33,558 nucleotides of DNA from Lachnospiraceae bacterium (lineage in GTDB: Bacteria; Bacillota; Clostridia; Lachnospirales; Lachnospiraceae), in NCBI GenBank assembly GCA_019423745.1, contig JAHZAV010000026.1, positions 1 through 33,558 of the forward strand, in the 5' to 3' direction. Of this stretch, positions 1 to 9,397 are shown piece after piece. The position numbers were made by a program, and so were the translations under genes. Numbering within the stretch: the stretch's first letter is position 1; each line of letters opens with the position of its first letter. The notes below the pieces were generated by a model. The model did no database searches. It worked only from the letters and a program-made list of their open reading frames with translations, and was not told the origin of the DNA.

Positions 1-2962
1 CGCTTGCGAGAACATGGTCAACACCACCGAATCCGATATCGTAAGCCCATCCGTCTCCACCGAAGATCCACTGTGATTTCTTAGCAAGGAAATCTTTATT
101 GTTAACGATATCTTTGCATACTTCACAGTCGCATCCTTCCAATGCTTTTACAAGGTTATCTGTTGCTGTTCCGTTTGTAGCACCACATGAGAATGTATCA
201 AGCCATTCTTTGCAAGCAGCTTTTACTTCATCAGAAGCTTTGTCAGATTCCATTACGGACTCTACTTTTGTCTTAAGACCTGCTCTGATTGTGTTCTGTG
301 CTAACAGCATACCATAACCAAACTCTGCATTGTCTTCGAACAGGGAGTTGTCCCAAGCCGGTCCTTTTCCCTCTGGTGTTACTGTGTAAGGTGTAGACGG
401 TGAGGAGTTACCCCAGATAGAAGAACATCCTGTTGCGTTAGCAATATACATTCTGTCACCAAACAGCTGTGTAATCAGTTTTGCATATGGTGTCTCACCA
501 CATCCTGCACAAGCTCCTGAGAACTCAAGCAACGGCTGTTTGAACTGAGAACCTTTTACTGTATTTTCTTTGAATTTTGCTACTACTTCAGGTTTAACCG
601 GAATTTCTCTTCCGAAGTCAAATCCTTCCTGACATCCTGCATTTTCTTCCATGTTTGCCATAACAAGAGCTTTTTCACCCTTCTTACCTGGGCAAACATT
701 TGCACAAGAACCACATCCTGTACAATCATATGCGGATACAGTGATAGCAAATTTCATTCCAGGCATACCAATCATATCGATTGTATTGAATCCTTCCGGA
801 GCATTTGCAGCTTCTTCTTCTGTAAGCGCTACCGGACGAATAACTGCATGAGGACAAACGTATGCACAGCGGTTACACTGGATACAATTCTCTGACTGCC
901 AAACCGGAATATCTACAGCGATACCACGTTTCTCGTAAGCAGATGTACCGGATGGTGTAGATCCATCTACATAATCTTTAAATGCAGATACCGGCAGGGA
1001 ATTTCCTTCCTGTGCATTAACTTTAGCCTGAATATTCTTAACAAAGTCTACGACTTCTTTTCTTCCACCTTTTACTTCCGGTGAGAACAGACCTTCATCA
1101 CTGCAGTCTTTCCAGCTGTCCGGAACGGTTACTTCATGAACCTGTTTTGCACCTGCATCAATTGCATCATAGTTCATCTGAACAATCTTATCACCTTTTC
1201 TTCCGTAAGTAGCTTTTGCAGCTGCTTTCATCAGATCGATTGCTTCTTCTTCCGGAATAATAGCTGCTAATTTGAAGAATGCTGACTGAAGAACTGTATT
1301 GATACGTCCGCCAAGTCCAATCTCTTTACCGATCTTAATACCGTCGATCGTGTAGAATTTAATGTTGTGGTTTGCAATAAATGCCTTAACCTGTCCTGGC
1401 AGATGTTTCTCTAATCCTTCCATATCCCATGGGCAGTTCAGAAGGAATGTTCCTCCGTCTACCAGTTCCTGTACCATGTTGTATTTATTGATATAGGATG
1501 GGTTATGACAAGCTACAAAATTAGCTTTCTTAATCAGATATGTGGATTTGATCGGCTTCTTACCAAAACGAAGGTGAGACATTGTCACACCACCGGACTT
1601 CTTGGAGTCATAATCAAAGTAAGCCTGTGCGTACATATCTGTATTATCACCAATGATCTTAATGGAGTTCTTATTTGCACCTACAGTACCGTCAGCTCCC
1701 AGTCCCCAGAATTTACAGTTAATTGTTCCTTCCGGAGTTGTAACAAGCTGCTCTCCCTCTTCCAGAGAAAGTCCTGTCACATCATCCACGATACCGATTG
1801 TGAATTTTTCTTTTTCAGTATTGTTATATACTGCAACGATCTGTGCAGGTGTTGTATCTTTGGAACCTAATCCGTAACGTCCGGAAAGAACCGGAACTGC
1901 ATCAAATTTTGTTCCCTTCAGTGCAGCTACAACATCCAGCCACAGTGGCTCTCCAAGAGCTCCTGGCTCTTTTGTTCTGTCTAATACAGAAATAGTCTTA
2001 ACTGTATCAGGAATTGCATCGATCAGTGCCTGTGCGCTGAACGGTCTGTACAGACGTACTTTTACAAGACCAACTTTCTGACCTGCTGCTACCAGATAGT
2101 CAACTGTCTCTTCAATAGTGTCACAAACAGATCCCATAGCAATGATAACTTTTTCAGCATCTGCTGCTCCATAGTAGTTGAACAGTTTATAATCTGTACC
2201 AATCTTAGCATTAACCTTGTCCATATATTCCTGTACAATAGCCGGCATAGCTGTATAGTACGGGTTGCTTGCTTCTCTTGCCTGGAAGAAGATATCCGGG
2301 TTCTGTGCAGAACCTCTCTGGCATGGATGATTTGGATTCAGAGCATGTTTTCTGAATGCATCAATTGCGTCCATATCTACCAGATCTTTCAAATCTTCAT
2401 AATCCCATGTTTCGATTTTCTGAATCTCATGAGATGTACGGAATCCATCAAAGAAATTGATGAAAGGAATGCGTCCCTTGATTGCGGAGCAGTGTGCAAC
2501 CGGTGTCAGGTCCATAACTTCCTGTACACTTGATTCACACAGCATTGCACATCCTGTCTGACGACAGGCATACACGTCTGAGTGATCTCCGAAAATAGAA
2601 AGCGCATGGCTTGCAAGCGCACGTGCGGATACATTGAATACACCTGGAAGCTGCTCACCAGCGATTTTGTAAAGGTTCGGGATCATAAGGAGCAGACCCT
2701 GGGAAGCTGTGTATGTTGTAGTCAGGGCTCCTGCTGCCAGTGATCCGTGAACAGCTCCTGCTGCACCAGCCTCTGACTGCATTTCAGTCACCTGTACTTC
2801 CTGTCCAAAGATGTTCTTTCTTCCCTGTGTTGCCCACTCATCTGTAGCTTCTGCCATAACAGATGATGGGGTAATCGGGTAAATTGCGGCAACATCTGTA
2901 TATGCGTATGACGCATGAGCTGCTGCATGATTACCATCCATGGTCTTCATTTTTCTTGCCAT
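1..2962 (-). CDS. nifJ: Pyruvate:ferredoxin (flavodoxin) oxidoreductase, C-terminus beyond window
   Basis: Oxidises pyruvate with CoA to acetyl-CoA and CO2 and reduces ferredoxin; it is the main pyruvate-cleaving enzyme of strict anaerobes and is cytosolic. 987 codons are present. Single-chain enzymes of this family run to about 1170-1200 residues, so roughly the last 190 lie left of the window. Visible features are the N-terminal pyrimidine-binding region with YPITPSS, two 4Fe-4S clusters of the ferredoxin-like domain (CIQCNRCAYVCP near residue 691, CTGCGSCANVCP near 742), the proximal cluster CAGCGETP near 815, and the thiamine diphosphate/Mg motif GGDGWAYDIG near 970. The ATG at 2962 follows TAAGGAGGA, about 8 bases away. 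It appears monocistronic, with its own promoter and a terminator-like hairpin separating it from lgt upstream. No frameshift was seen in the part read. The family assignment is very secure. Confidence 0.97.
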   Translation of the reverse strand, partial: MARKMKTMDGNHAAAHASYAYTDVAAIYPITPSSVMAEATDEWATQGRKNIFGQEVQVTEMQSEAGAAGAVHGSLAAGALTTTYTASQGLLLMIPNLYKIAGEQLPGVFNVSARALASHALSIFGDHSDVYACRQTGCAMLCESSVQEVMDLTPVAHCSAIKGRIPFINFFDGFRTSHEIQKIETWDYEDLKDLVDMDAIDAFRKHALNPNHPCQRGSAQNPDIFFQAREASNPYYTAMPAIVQEYMDKVNAKIGTDYKLFNYYGAADAEKVIIAMGSVCDTIEETVDYLVAAGQKVGLVKVRLYRPFSAQALIDAIPDTVKTISVLDRTKEPGALGEPLWLDVVAALKGTKFDAVPVLSGRYGLGSKDTTPAQIVAVYNNTEKEKFTIGIVDDVTGLSLEEGEQLVTTPEGTINCKFWGLGADGTVGANKNSIKIIGDNTDMYAQAYFDYDSKKSGGVTMSHLRFGKKPIKSTYLIKKANFVACHNPSYINKYNMVQELVDGGTFLLNCPWDMEGLEKHLPGQVKAFIANHNIKFYTIDGIKIGKEIGLGGRINTVLQSAFFKLAAIIPEEEAIDLMKAAAKATYGRKGDKIVQMNYDAIDAGAKQVHEVTVPDSWKDCSDEGLFSPEVKGGRKEVVDFVKNIQAKVNAQEGNSLPVSAFKDYVDGSTPSGTSAYEKRGIAVDIPVWQSENCIQCNRCAYVCPHAVIRPVALTEEEAANAPEGFNTIDMIGMPGMKFAITVSAYDCTGCGSCANVCPGKKGEKALVMANMEENAGCQEGFDFGREIPVKPEVVAKFKENTVKGSQFKQPLLEFSGACAGCGETPYAKLITQLFGDRMYIANATGCSSIWGNSSPSTPYTVTPEGKGPAWDNSLFEDNAEFGYGMLLAQNTIRAGLKTKVESVMESDKASDEVKAACKEWLDTFSCGATNGTATDNLVKALEGCDCEVCKDIVNNKDFLAKKSQWIFGGDGWAYDIGFGGVDHVLAS

Positions 2963-3020
2963 TTTTTGTTCCTCCTTAGATTTTTAAAAATTAATAATTT
3001 AATTTTTCACATATATTATT

Positions 3021-3049
3021 ATTATAGCCTGTCTATTTTTAAAAGTCCA
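3021..3049 (-). promoter_or_regulatory. Sigma-A-type promoter of nifJ
   Basis: On the minus strand, TGGACT (3044-3049), a 17-base spacer and a perfect TATAAT (3021-3026). It predicts a leader of about 50 bases before the nifJ start. The -35 matches 4 of 6 consensus bases. No separate operator was recognised. Confidence 0.7.
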
Positions 3050-3092
3050 GATTTTACTCTGTTTTCTTTTGTTTCTTTTTTTGTACATCAAA

Positions 3093-3136
3093 AACCAAAG
3101 CGGAATCCTCTTATACTAAAAGGATTCCGTTTTTTT
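3093..3136 (-). terminator. Hairpin at the end of the lgt operon
   Basis: A perfect 9-bp stem (3101-3109 with 3121-3129, CGGAATCCT/AGGATTCCG) and an 11-base loop. It overlaps the last codons and stop of lgt. On the minus strand the stem is followed by CTTTGGTTTTT. On the plus strand it is followed directly by seven T, so it could also stop antisense transcripts. It most likely ends the housekeeping operon before the nifJ promoter. Confidence 0.65.
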
Positions 3137-3994
3137 CTCCTGTATTCTTAACGATCTTCTTTTCCATATAATCCACGCTGCAGACACAATCACCAGTGTT
3201 CCTGCCAGCACCTGTGAGACAGGGATCTCTGTTCCCGGAAGCCACAACTGGTCTGTCCGAAGCCCTTCGATCCAGAACCGTCCCAGGCCATATCCTCCCA
3301 AATACAAAAAGAAAAGTTCTCCGTTAAATTTCTTATGTGTACGATATAAAAGAAGAATCACAAGTACACCAAGGCACCACAAAGATTCATAAAGGAAGGT
3401 GGGATGCACCTGAATATAGGATACCCCATCTATGGTTTCTATATGATCCCGAATCTTCTCCGTCAGATCGGAAGAACGAACTGCATCTAAAGGCAGGCGC
3501 ATGGCAAGTAAACTATCTGTATACTCTCCAAAAGCCTCCCGGTTAAAAAAGTTCCCCCATCTGCCGATCATCTGTCCGGTCATGAGACCAAAAACAGCTG
3601 TATCAAGAAGTAGAAAAACTGACTTTTTTTTCACCATGGATATGATAAATACCGTAATCACCGCTGCAATGACACCGCCATAAATAGCTAACCCTCCATG
3701 CCGGATATTTAAAATTTCCAGCAGATCATCCTTATACATATCCCAGGCGAAAACAACATAATAAATACGGGCACCGATGATTCCGAAGATAATGCCGTAA
3801 ATAGCCAAATCCAAATAGTCTTCCTGCTTTTGACCTGTTCGCTTTGCTTCCATCAAAGCCATAACGATACCAGCCAGCATTCCAATGCCAATCGTGATCC
3901 CGTAAAAGGCAATATCAAACCCAAAAACAGTAACTGTTTTTCCCACATTTTCCAGATGAATGCCTACATTCGGGAAATCAATTGATGTATGCAT
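3116..3994 (-). CDS. lgt: Prolipoprotein diacylglyceryl transferase
   Basis: Transfers diacylglycerol from phosphatidylglycerol to the lipobox cysteine of prelipoproteins, the first step of lipoprotein maturation, in the cytoplasmic membrane. The protein has 292 residues, usual for Firmicute Lgt, with about seven hydrophobic segments. Family signatures are visible: the HGGLAIYGG segment near residue 100 with the catalytic histidine, and GRWGNFFNREAFG near 165-177, the Lgt signature arginine/asparagine loop. The start at 3994 lies 26 bases after the ychF stop, with a weak GGGAAAGGA ribosome site. It is the last gene of the long minus-strand run, and its stop lies inside a terminator hairpin. 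Confidence 0.96.
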   Translation of the reverse strand: MHTSIDFPNVGIHLENVGKTVTVFGFDIAFYGITIGIGMLAGIVMALMEAKRTGQKQEDYLDLAIYGIIFGIIGARIYYVVFAWDMYKDDLLEILNIRHGGLAIYGGVIAAVITVFIISMVKKKSVFLLLDTAVFGLMTGQMIGRWGNFFNREAFGEYTDSLLAMRLPLDAVRSSDLTEKIRDHIETIDGVSYIQVHPTFLYESLWCLGVLVILLLYRTHKKFNGELFFLYLGGYGLGRFWIEGLRTDQLWLPGTEIPVSQVLAGTLVIVSAAWIIWKRRSLRIQEKKTESF

Positions 3995-4020
3995 AACTAT
4001 TACGTCCTTTCCCTATTATA

Positions 4021-5121
4021 CTATACATTAAACCGGAACAACATAATATCCCCGTCTTGTACTACATAGTCTTTTCCTTCCAGACGTACGAGTCCTTTTT
4101 CTTTTGCAGCATTGTGAGATCCGCAAGCCATCAGGTCATCATAAGCCACTACCTCTGCCCGGATAAATCCACGCTCAAAGTCTGTATGAATTTTCCCCGC
4201 AGCCTGTGGAGCTTTTGTTCCTTTCTTAATTGTCCATGCCCTTACTTCCGGCTCCCCTGCCGTCAGATAACTGATCAGTCCAAGAAGGTGATAGCTTGCC
4301 TTAATCAATTTCTCAAGACCGGACTCTGAAAGTCCCAGATCCTCCAGAAACATCTTCTTTTCTTCCTCTTCCAGTTCTGCAATTTCTTGTTCAATCTGTG
4401 CACACACTACAAATACTTCAAATCCTTCTCTGGCAGCATATTCTCTTACAGCCTGAACGCCTGTATTAGATGCACCGTCATCTGCCAGATCATCTTCTGT
4501 CACATTAGCTGCAAAAATAACTGGTTTATAAGTTAAAAGATTATAGCTTTCCAGCCATCCCTGTTCTTCTTCGTCCTCTACTCCGTCAAAGCTTTTAGCC
4601 AGTTTTCCATCTTCCAGATGTGCCTTTATCTTTTCCAGCAGTTTCAGTTCTTTTGCAGCTGTTTTGTCATTTCTTGCGACTTTAGTCGTTTTGGCAATCC
4701 TTCTTTCCAGAATTTCCAGATCGGAAAATATCAATTCCAGATTGATGGTCTCAATATCCCTCATAGGATCAATACTTCCATCTACATGTACAATATTGCT
4801 GTCCTCAAAACAACGTACAACATGGACAATCGCATCCACCTCTCTAATGTTTGCAAGAAACTGATTTCCCAGTCCTTCTCCTTTTGAAGCCCCCTTCACC
4901 AATCCTGCAATATCCACAAACTCAATGGCAGCCGGTATAATTTTCTTGGTATGATACATTTCTCCAAGTACATTCAGCCTTTCATCCGGAACTGTCACAA
5001 CTCCCACATTAGGGTCTATTGTACAGAAAGGATAGTTAGCCGATTCTGCCCCTGCCTTTGTCAGTGAATTAAAAAGTGTGCTTTTTCCTACATTAGGCAG
5101 TCCTACGATTCCTAATTTCAT
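4021..5121 (-). CDS. ychF: Redox-regulated ATPase YchF (Obg-like)
   Basis: A TRAFAC P-loop NTPase of the Obg/OLA1 group that associates with ribosomes and prefers ATP to GTP. 366 residues is the family's usual length. It has the P-loop GLPNVGKST at residues 7-15, switch and Walker B region VDIAGLVKGASKGEGLGNQF, the altered specificity motif NVTEDD in place of NKxD, a coiled-coil insertion between about 130 and 175, and a C-terminal TGS domain ending in MLFRFNV. The start overlaps the thiN stop by 4 bases (ATGA), indicating translational coupling. Confidence 0.97.
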   Translation of the reverse strand: MKLGIVGLPNVGKSTLFNSLTKAGAESANYPFCTIDPNVGVVTVPDERLNVLGEMYHTKKIIPAAIEFVDIAGLVKGASKGEGLGNQFLANIREVDAIVHVVRCFEDSNIVHVDGSIDPMRDIETINLELIFSDLEILERRIAKTTKVARNDKTAAKELKLLEKIKAHLEDGKLAKSFDGVEDEEEQGWLESYNLLTYKPVIFAANVTEDDLADDGASNTGVQAVREYAAREGFEVFVVCAQIEQEIAELEEEEKKMFLEDLGLSESGLEKLIKASYHLLGLISYLTAGEPEVRAWTIKKGTKAPQAAGKIHTDFERGFIRAEVVAYDDLMACGSHNAAKEKGLVRLEGKDYVVQDGDIMLFRFNV

Positions 5122-5810
5122 CTATTTATTTCCTCGCTTTCCTCTCTCTTTGTGTATGCATCTCTTGTCTCCATAAGGATCACAACACCACTGGAGAAAT
5201 CAATGACTACTTCATCCTCTTCTATCTGATTGCTGACGCACAAACTGTCATAAGGGGTCAATGTGTGATCAGCCAGCGGATATTTTGCCCCTTTGATATT
5301 CAGCTCATAAACTGTGCCCCCAAGTGGAAACACCGAAAAATATGTCCCAAACGCCTCTTCTTTTTTAAGATGAGTCTCTCCTCCTATAAGCCGGATCCGA
5401 TTCATAGGATCCAAAATTACAGCCTCCACTTTGGCCTTAAAAGGAATCATCAAAGTCTGGATGTTTGCCCATAAATGATCCACCCGATTACCTGTTCCAC
5501 CAAGGATGACCATTTTTTCACATCCTAGCGTAATGGCAAGACGAACAGCTATTTCTGTGTCAGAAGCATCCTTAACCGGATTGTATTCCCGCACCGAAAC
5601 ATGTGTCTCGTTTTTATAATATTCCACAATTTTTTCTGATAAACTGTCAAAGTCTCCCACAATGTAGCTGGGAACAATTTTATGTTTATACAGAAATTCA
5701 ACGCCCTTGTCTACGCCTATAATACAGGGTGAATCCTCTTCCTGTATTGTCTCTAAAACCAGGTCCTCATACAGAGTCCCCCCACTGATAATTACTGCTT
5801 TCTTACTCAT
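5118..5810 (-). CDS. thiN: Thiamine diphosphokinase
   Basis: Transfers pyrophosphate from ATP to thiamine to give thiamine diphosphate, the cofactor used among others by the pyruvate oxidoreductase in this window. 230 residues. Motifs of the thiamine pyrophosphokinase fold are clear: GVDKG near 32, GDFDS near 52, KDASDTE near 80 and GGTGNRVDHLWAN near 104. It overlaps rpe by 8 bases and ychF by 4 bases, so it is embedded in the operon. The rsgA-rpe-thiN order is a conserved Firmicute arrangement. No thiamine riboswitch is visible upstream, consistent with a salvage/housekeeping enzyme. Confidence 0.95.
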   Translation of the reverse strand: MSKKAVIISGGTLYEDLVLETIQEEDSPCIIGVDKGVEFLYKHKIVPSYIVGDFDSLSEKIVEYYKNETHVSVREYNPVKDASDTEIAVRLAITLGCEKMVILGGTGNRVDHLWANIQTLMIPFKAKVEAVILDPMNRIRLIGGETHLKKEEAFGTYFSVFPLGGTVYELNIKGAKYPLADHTLTPYDSLCVSNQIEEDEVVIDFSSGVVILMETRDAYTKREESEEINR

Positions 5811-6465
5811 AACTTCTCAATATCTCCATAAACTTCGCAGTATTATCTGCCGGATCCCCTTTAAAAACAGCAGAACCTGCTACTATAATATTTGCTCCCG
5901 CATCAAGAACCTCTTTTACATTTGTAAGATAGATTCCTCCATCAACCTGAATATCCATCTCTATTTCCTGTGACTCTGCCATTTTTCGTATTGCACGAAT
6001 CTTGTCCAAAGTTTCAGGTATGAATTTCTGTCCTCCAAATCCTGGATGAACGGACATAACAAGGATCATATCTACGTCTTTCATATAAGGCTCCAATGCC
6101 TCTGCCGGAGTTTCCGGGCAGATAGAAAGTCCCGCCTTAAGCCCTACACTATGAATAGACTTCAACGTTTCTTTTACATCTTTACAAGCTTCTAAATGCA
6201 CGGTAATAAAATCCGCTCCTGCTTTTTTGAAATCCTCAATATAACGGATCGGTTCTTCAATCATCAGATGCACATCCATTACCTGGTCCGTTGTCCCCTG
6301 GATAGATGCAAGAACCGGCATTCCAAATGAAATACTTGGTACAAACATACCATCCATCACATCAAAGTGAAGATATTTCGCGCCGTATTTTTCGGTAGCT
6401 TTCATCTCTTCTCCCAGTCTGGTAAAATCTGCTGCCAAAATAGAAGGCGACAGTATATATTTCAT
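5803..6465 (-). CDS. rpe: Ribulose-phosphate 3-epimerase
   Basis: Interconverts D-ribulose 5-phosphate and D-xylulose 5-phosphate in the pentose phosphate pathway. It has a TIM-barrel fold and 220 residues. Seen: MKYILSPSILAADF at the N-terminus, HFDVMDGMFVP (metal ligands and catalytic Asp), DVHLMIEEP, the phosphate loop VHPGFGGQKF and DGGI near residue 177 with the second catalytic Asp. I chose the ATG at 6465 because GGAGG lies about 9 bases upstream. An in-frame upstream start at 6507 would add a basic arginine-rich tail inside rsgA and is unlikely. Between rsgA and thiN in the operon. Confidence 0.96.
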   Translation of the reverse strand: MKYILSPSILAADFTRLGEEMKATEKYGAKYLHFDVMDGMFVPSISFGMPVLASIQGTTDQVMDVHLMIEEPIRYIEDFKKAGADFITVHLEACKDVKETLKSIHSVGLKAGLSICPETPAEALEPYMKDVDMILVMSVHPGFGGQKFIPETLDKIRAIRKMAESQEIEMDIQVDGGIYLTNVKEVLDAGANIIVAGSAVFKGDPADNTAKFMEILRSYE

Positions 6466-6469
6466 AATA

Positions 6470-7354
6470 TCAGTACCTCCTCTTTTCCTTCTCCTTTTGT
6501 TCCTCATATATTTCTAAATAATCCTGATATCTTACCTGGTGAATCTTTCCTCTTTCTACTGCTTCTTTCACTGCGCACCCCGGCTCATGTACATGATCAC
6601 AGCCATGAAATCTGCACTGATCATTATAAGAAACAAATTCAGGAAAATAATATTTCAGTTCCTCTTTCTCAAAATCATTGACATAGAGAGAACTGAAACC
6701 AGGGGTGTCCATAATATAAGAATCTTCACTCAGCGGAATTAACTCAGAATGCCTTGTGGTATGCCGACCTCTTTCTATTTTTCTGCTGATCTCTCCGGTT
6801 TCCATTTTCACACCACTTTGCAAAAGGTTAATAAGTGAGGATTTCCCTACTCCAGACGGTCCAGCAACTACTGTAGTCTTTCCTTGAAGCACTTCTTTTA
6901 CTTCTTCAATATTCTGCTTTTCAAACGCACTTGTAAAAATCACCCGGCATCCGCAATTCTCGTAAATGCGTTTCAGCTCTTCCACTTGAGATTCCTCTGC
7001 AATATCTTTTTTGTTAAAACAGAGTACGGTATGAATTTCTTTGGATTCCATCATAACAAGAAATCGGTCCAGCAAATTAAAATGAGGGTCTGGCTTTGCC
7101 ACAGCAAAAACAACCAACGCCTGATCCACATTGGCCACTGCCGGCCTGATCAACTCATTTTTCCGAGGAAGGATTTCTATAAGATTCCCTTCCATTTCCT
7201 TATCATCTAATATTTCTATCTCTACATTATCGCCTACCAGCGGCTTTCTGTTCTCCTTACGGAATATTCCTCTGGCCCTGCACTCGTAAATACCGAATCC
7301 TACTACGTGAACGTAGTAGAATCCGGCAATTCCTTTCACTATTTTCCCCTGCAT
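6470..7354 (-). CDS. rsgA: Ribosome small subunit-dependent GTPase A
   Basis: A circularly permuted GTPase that helps late 30S subunit maturation. 294 residues. An N-terminal OB-fold (about 1-68) is followed by G4 NKKD (114-117), then G1 GPSGVGKSS (165-173), then G3 DTPG (216-219); this order shows the permutation. The C-terminal zinc site uses C247, C252, H254 and C260. It starts 3 bases after the prkC stop and ends 4 bases before rpe. PASTA-kinase operons commonly carry rsgA next, and in Bacillus the homologue CpgA is a PrkC substrate, so the kinase may act on this protein too (inference). Confidence 0.97.
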   Translation of the reverse strand: MQGKIVKGIAGFYYVHVVGFGIYECRARGIFRKENRKPLVGDNVEIEILDDKEMEGNLIEILPRKNELIRPAVANVDQALVVFAVAKPDPHFNLLDRFLVMMESKEIHTVLCFNKKDIAEESQVEELKRIYENCGCRVIFTSAFEKQNIEEVKEVLQGKTTVVAGPSGVGKSSLINLLQSGVKMETGEISRKIERGRHTTRHSELIPLSEDSYIMDTPGFSSLYVNDFEKEELKYYFPEFVSYNDQCRFHGCDHVHEPGCAVKEAVERGKIHQVRYQDYLEIYEEQKEKEKRRY

Positions 7355-7357
7355 ATT

Positions 7358-9397
7358 CTATTGGTCCTCATCCGTTGAACTATCGCCACCATCAGGCAGA
7401 TTCGTACCGTCCCCGGAAGGACCACTACTTACGAAAATGGTAACTGTTGTTCCTTTCGAAACACTGGACCCTACCACCGGTGAACACCGAATGACATAAC
7501 CAGCCGGCACTGTATCGCTGCTTTCATACTGACTGGCAGGGATTAACCCTGCATTACTGATCATCTGACGGGCATTTTCCTCCCACACATTGGTCACTGC
7601 CGGTACACTCACTTTATCTTCCGGCTTTTTCCCAAGACTAACCACAATGGTTACTCCTGTACCGGAATCTACTTTTGTACCAGCCGACGGATTCTGGGAA
7701 ATAACATTTCCTGTTGAAACGCTGTCACTATACTGCGTATCCACCGTCACATTAAGTCCTGCAGCAGACAAAGTGCTCTTGGCGGTATTCTCATCCTTAC
7801 CTCTCACATCCGGCACAGTAACTTTTTCTTCTCCCTTGCTTACCTGAATCGTAACTGTGGAACCTTTAGCCGCCTCTGTTCCGGCTTCCGGATCCGTCGA
7901 TACTACCATACCCTGTTCACTACTGCTGTATACCGCTTCAGATTCTACCACAAATCCGGCATCCTGCAATGTCTTTTGAGCCGTTGCTTCATCCTGTCCG
8001 ACAACATTAGGCACAGACACTTTATCCTCCGTAAGACCCGTACTGATATCCAACGTGATCTGCGTATTTTTATCTACTTTCTCACCTGATTCCGGATCCT
8101 GGCCCATAACATAGCCCTTTTCATATTTTGTGGATTCTTCCTGTTTTCCAAGTTTATATCCAAGCCCTGCTTTATTTAAAATTTCTTTTGCTTCATCCAA
8201 AGATTTTCCTACAACATTAGGTACTTTTACCTGTTCGGAATCCTGTTCTTCTGTAACACTGGAAGGTCCGAACCGGAAAAGTCCCGCGGCCCGGCCTACT
8301 ACCAAAGCTAGCACGAGAATAATAATAACCGCCACAACTATCGTCATGATCTTTATGACTTTATTCATCTTGGGATTCACTTCATCGCTGTCATGCTCTT
8401 CCTCGTCATCATCCTCATCATCTGAATATTCGTCATCACTATACACATCGTCACCATATTCATCATCGCCATATTCATCGTCTTCATCGTAAGCACTTCT
8501 TATATCATCCAGCTCATCTTCAGTAATAATGACTGTATCCGCATTTCCCACTGGAACAATATGAACAAAATCCCCGTCCGGATCTACCAATGAATGTTTC
8601 AGATCCTGAATCAGTTCCCCGATTTCTCCATATCGGCGTTCTGCATTTTTCTGAGTACATTTTAAAATGATCTGTTCCAGGCTATAAGGAATATCCGGAA
8701 CCAACTCTGACGGAGGTGTGATCTCCTCCTGCAGATGTTTCATAGCCACCTCTACTGTGGATTCTCCATTAAAGGGCACTTCCCCTGTCACCATCTCATA
8801 CAGAGTGATACCAACAGAGTATATATCACTCTTTTCATCGCTGTATCCTCCTCTGGCTTGTTCCGGAGATGTATAATGCACCGATCCCATTGCCACTGTA
8901 CTTACTGTTGTAGAAGTAACCATTCGCGCAATTCCGAAATCTGTAACCTTTACCTTTCCATCATTGGAAATAATAATGTTTTGCGGCTTGATATCCCTGT
9001 GTATGATATGATGCTTATGAGCCTCTTCAATACCCATGCACATCTGTATTCCGATGCTGATAACTTCTTTAGGAGAGAGTCTTCTTTTTTTATCAATATA
9101 TTCCTTCAGAGTAATACCTTCCACAAGCTCCATGACAATGTAATAAAGACCCCTGTCCTCTCCTACATCGTATACATTTACAATATTGGGATTAAGAAGT
9201 CCTGCGGCTGCCTGTGCTTCTGAACGGAATTTTCTGACAAACGTCTCATCCTCCCGAAATTCTTTTTTCAGAACTTTAATAGCGACATAACGATTCAGCA
9301 TATGATCCTTACCTTTATATACATCTGCCATGCCGCCGGCTCCGATTTTTTCTAAAATCTCATATCTTTTCCCTAAAAATATTCCATCCTTTACCAT
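7358..9397 (-). CDS. prkC: Membrane PASTA Ser/Thr protein kinase (PrkC/PknB/Stk type)
   Basis: Eukaryote-like kinase that senses muropeptides or lipid II outside the cell and phosphorylates cell-wall, division and translation proteins. 679 residues. The kinase domain spans about 11-270: glycine loop GAGGMADVYKG, K41 in VAIK, HRDIKPQN with D135, DFG 153-155, and an activation loop rich in Thr/Ser. A very acidic linker follows (about 304-338, Asp/Glu with repeated Tyr), one transmembrane segment at 347-369, then four extracellular PASTA repeats (about 390-454, 460-522, 526-588, 596-658) and a short Gly/Ser/Asp tail. It overlaps its phosphatase gene by 7 bases. The linker is encoded by an imperfect 15-bp tandem repeat (separate entry). 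In topology, the kinase is inside and the PASTA domains outside. Confidence 0.97.
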   Translation of the reverse strand: MVKDGIFLGKRYEILEKIGAGGMADVYKGKDHMLNRYVAIKVLKKEFREDETFVRKFRSEAQAAAGLLNPNIVNVYDVGEDRGLYYIVMELVEGITLKEYIDKKRRLSPKEVISIGIQMCMGIEEAHKHHIIHRDIKPQNIIISNDGKVKVTDFGIARMVTSTTVSTVAMGSVHYTSPEQARGGYSDEKSDIYSVGITLYEMVTGEVPFNGESTVEVAMKHLQEEITPPSELVPDIPYSLEQIILKCTQKNAERRYGEIGELIQDLKHSLVDPDGDFVHIVPVGNADTVIITEDELDDIRSAYDEDDEYGDDEYGDDVYSDDEYSDDEDDDEEEHDSDEVNPKMNKVIKIMTIVVAVIIILVLALVVGRAAGLFRFGPSSVTEEQDSEQVKVPNVVGKSLDEAKEILNKAGLGYKLGKQEESTKYEKGYVMGQDPESGEKVDKNTQITLDISTGLTEDKVSVPNVVGQDEATAQKTLQDAGFVVESEAVYSSSEQGMVVSTDPEAGTEAAKGSTVTIQVSKGEEKVTVPDVRGKDENTAKSTLSAAGLNVTVDTQYSDSVSTGNVISQNPSAGTKVDSGTGVTIVVSLGKKPEDKVSVPAVTNVWEENARQMISNAGLIPASQYESSDTVPAGYVIRCSPVVGSSVSKGTTVTIFVSSGPSGDGTNLPDGGDSSTDEDQ
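8384..8488 (-). repeat. 15-bp tandem repeat coding the acidic PrkC linker
   Basis: Imperfect five-codon repeats encode successive D-D-E-Y-G/S units followed by a run of Asp/Glu, about residues 304-338 of the kinase. At DNA level (plus strand) this appears as repeated TCATC/ATATTCATC blocks between the kinase domain and the membrane segment. Copy changes would stay in frame. Confidence 0.75.

Noticed and set aside
2963..3100. Small gene or RNA between nifJ and lgt
   Set aside because: The stretch is AT-rich low complexity that contains the nifJ promoter. No conserved structure or ribosome-site-led frame was seen.
6466..6507. Upstream start for rpe giving 14 extra basic residues
   Set aside because: It lies inside rsgA and lacks a ribosome site. 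GGAGG stands correctly before the ATG at 6465, which gives the normal epimerase N-terminus.
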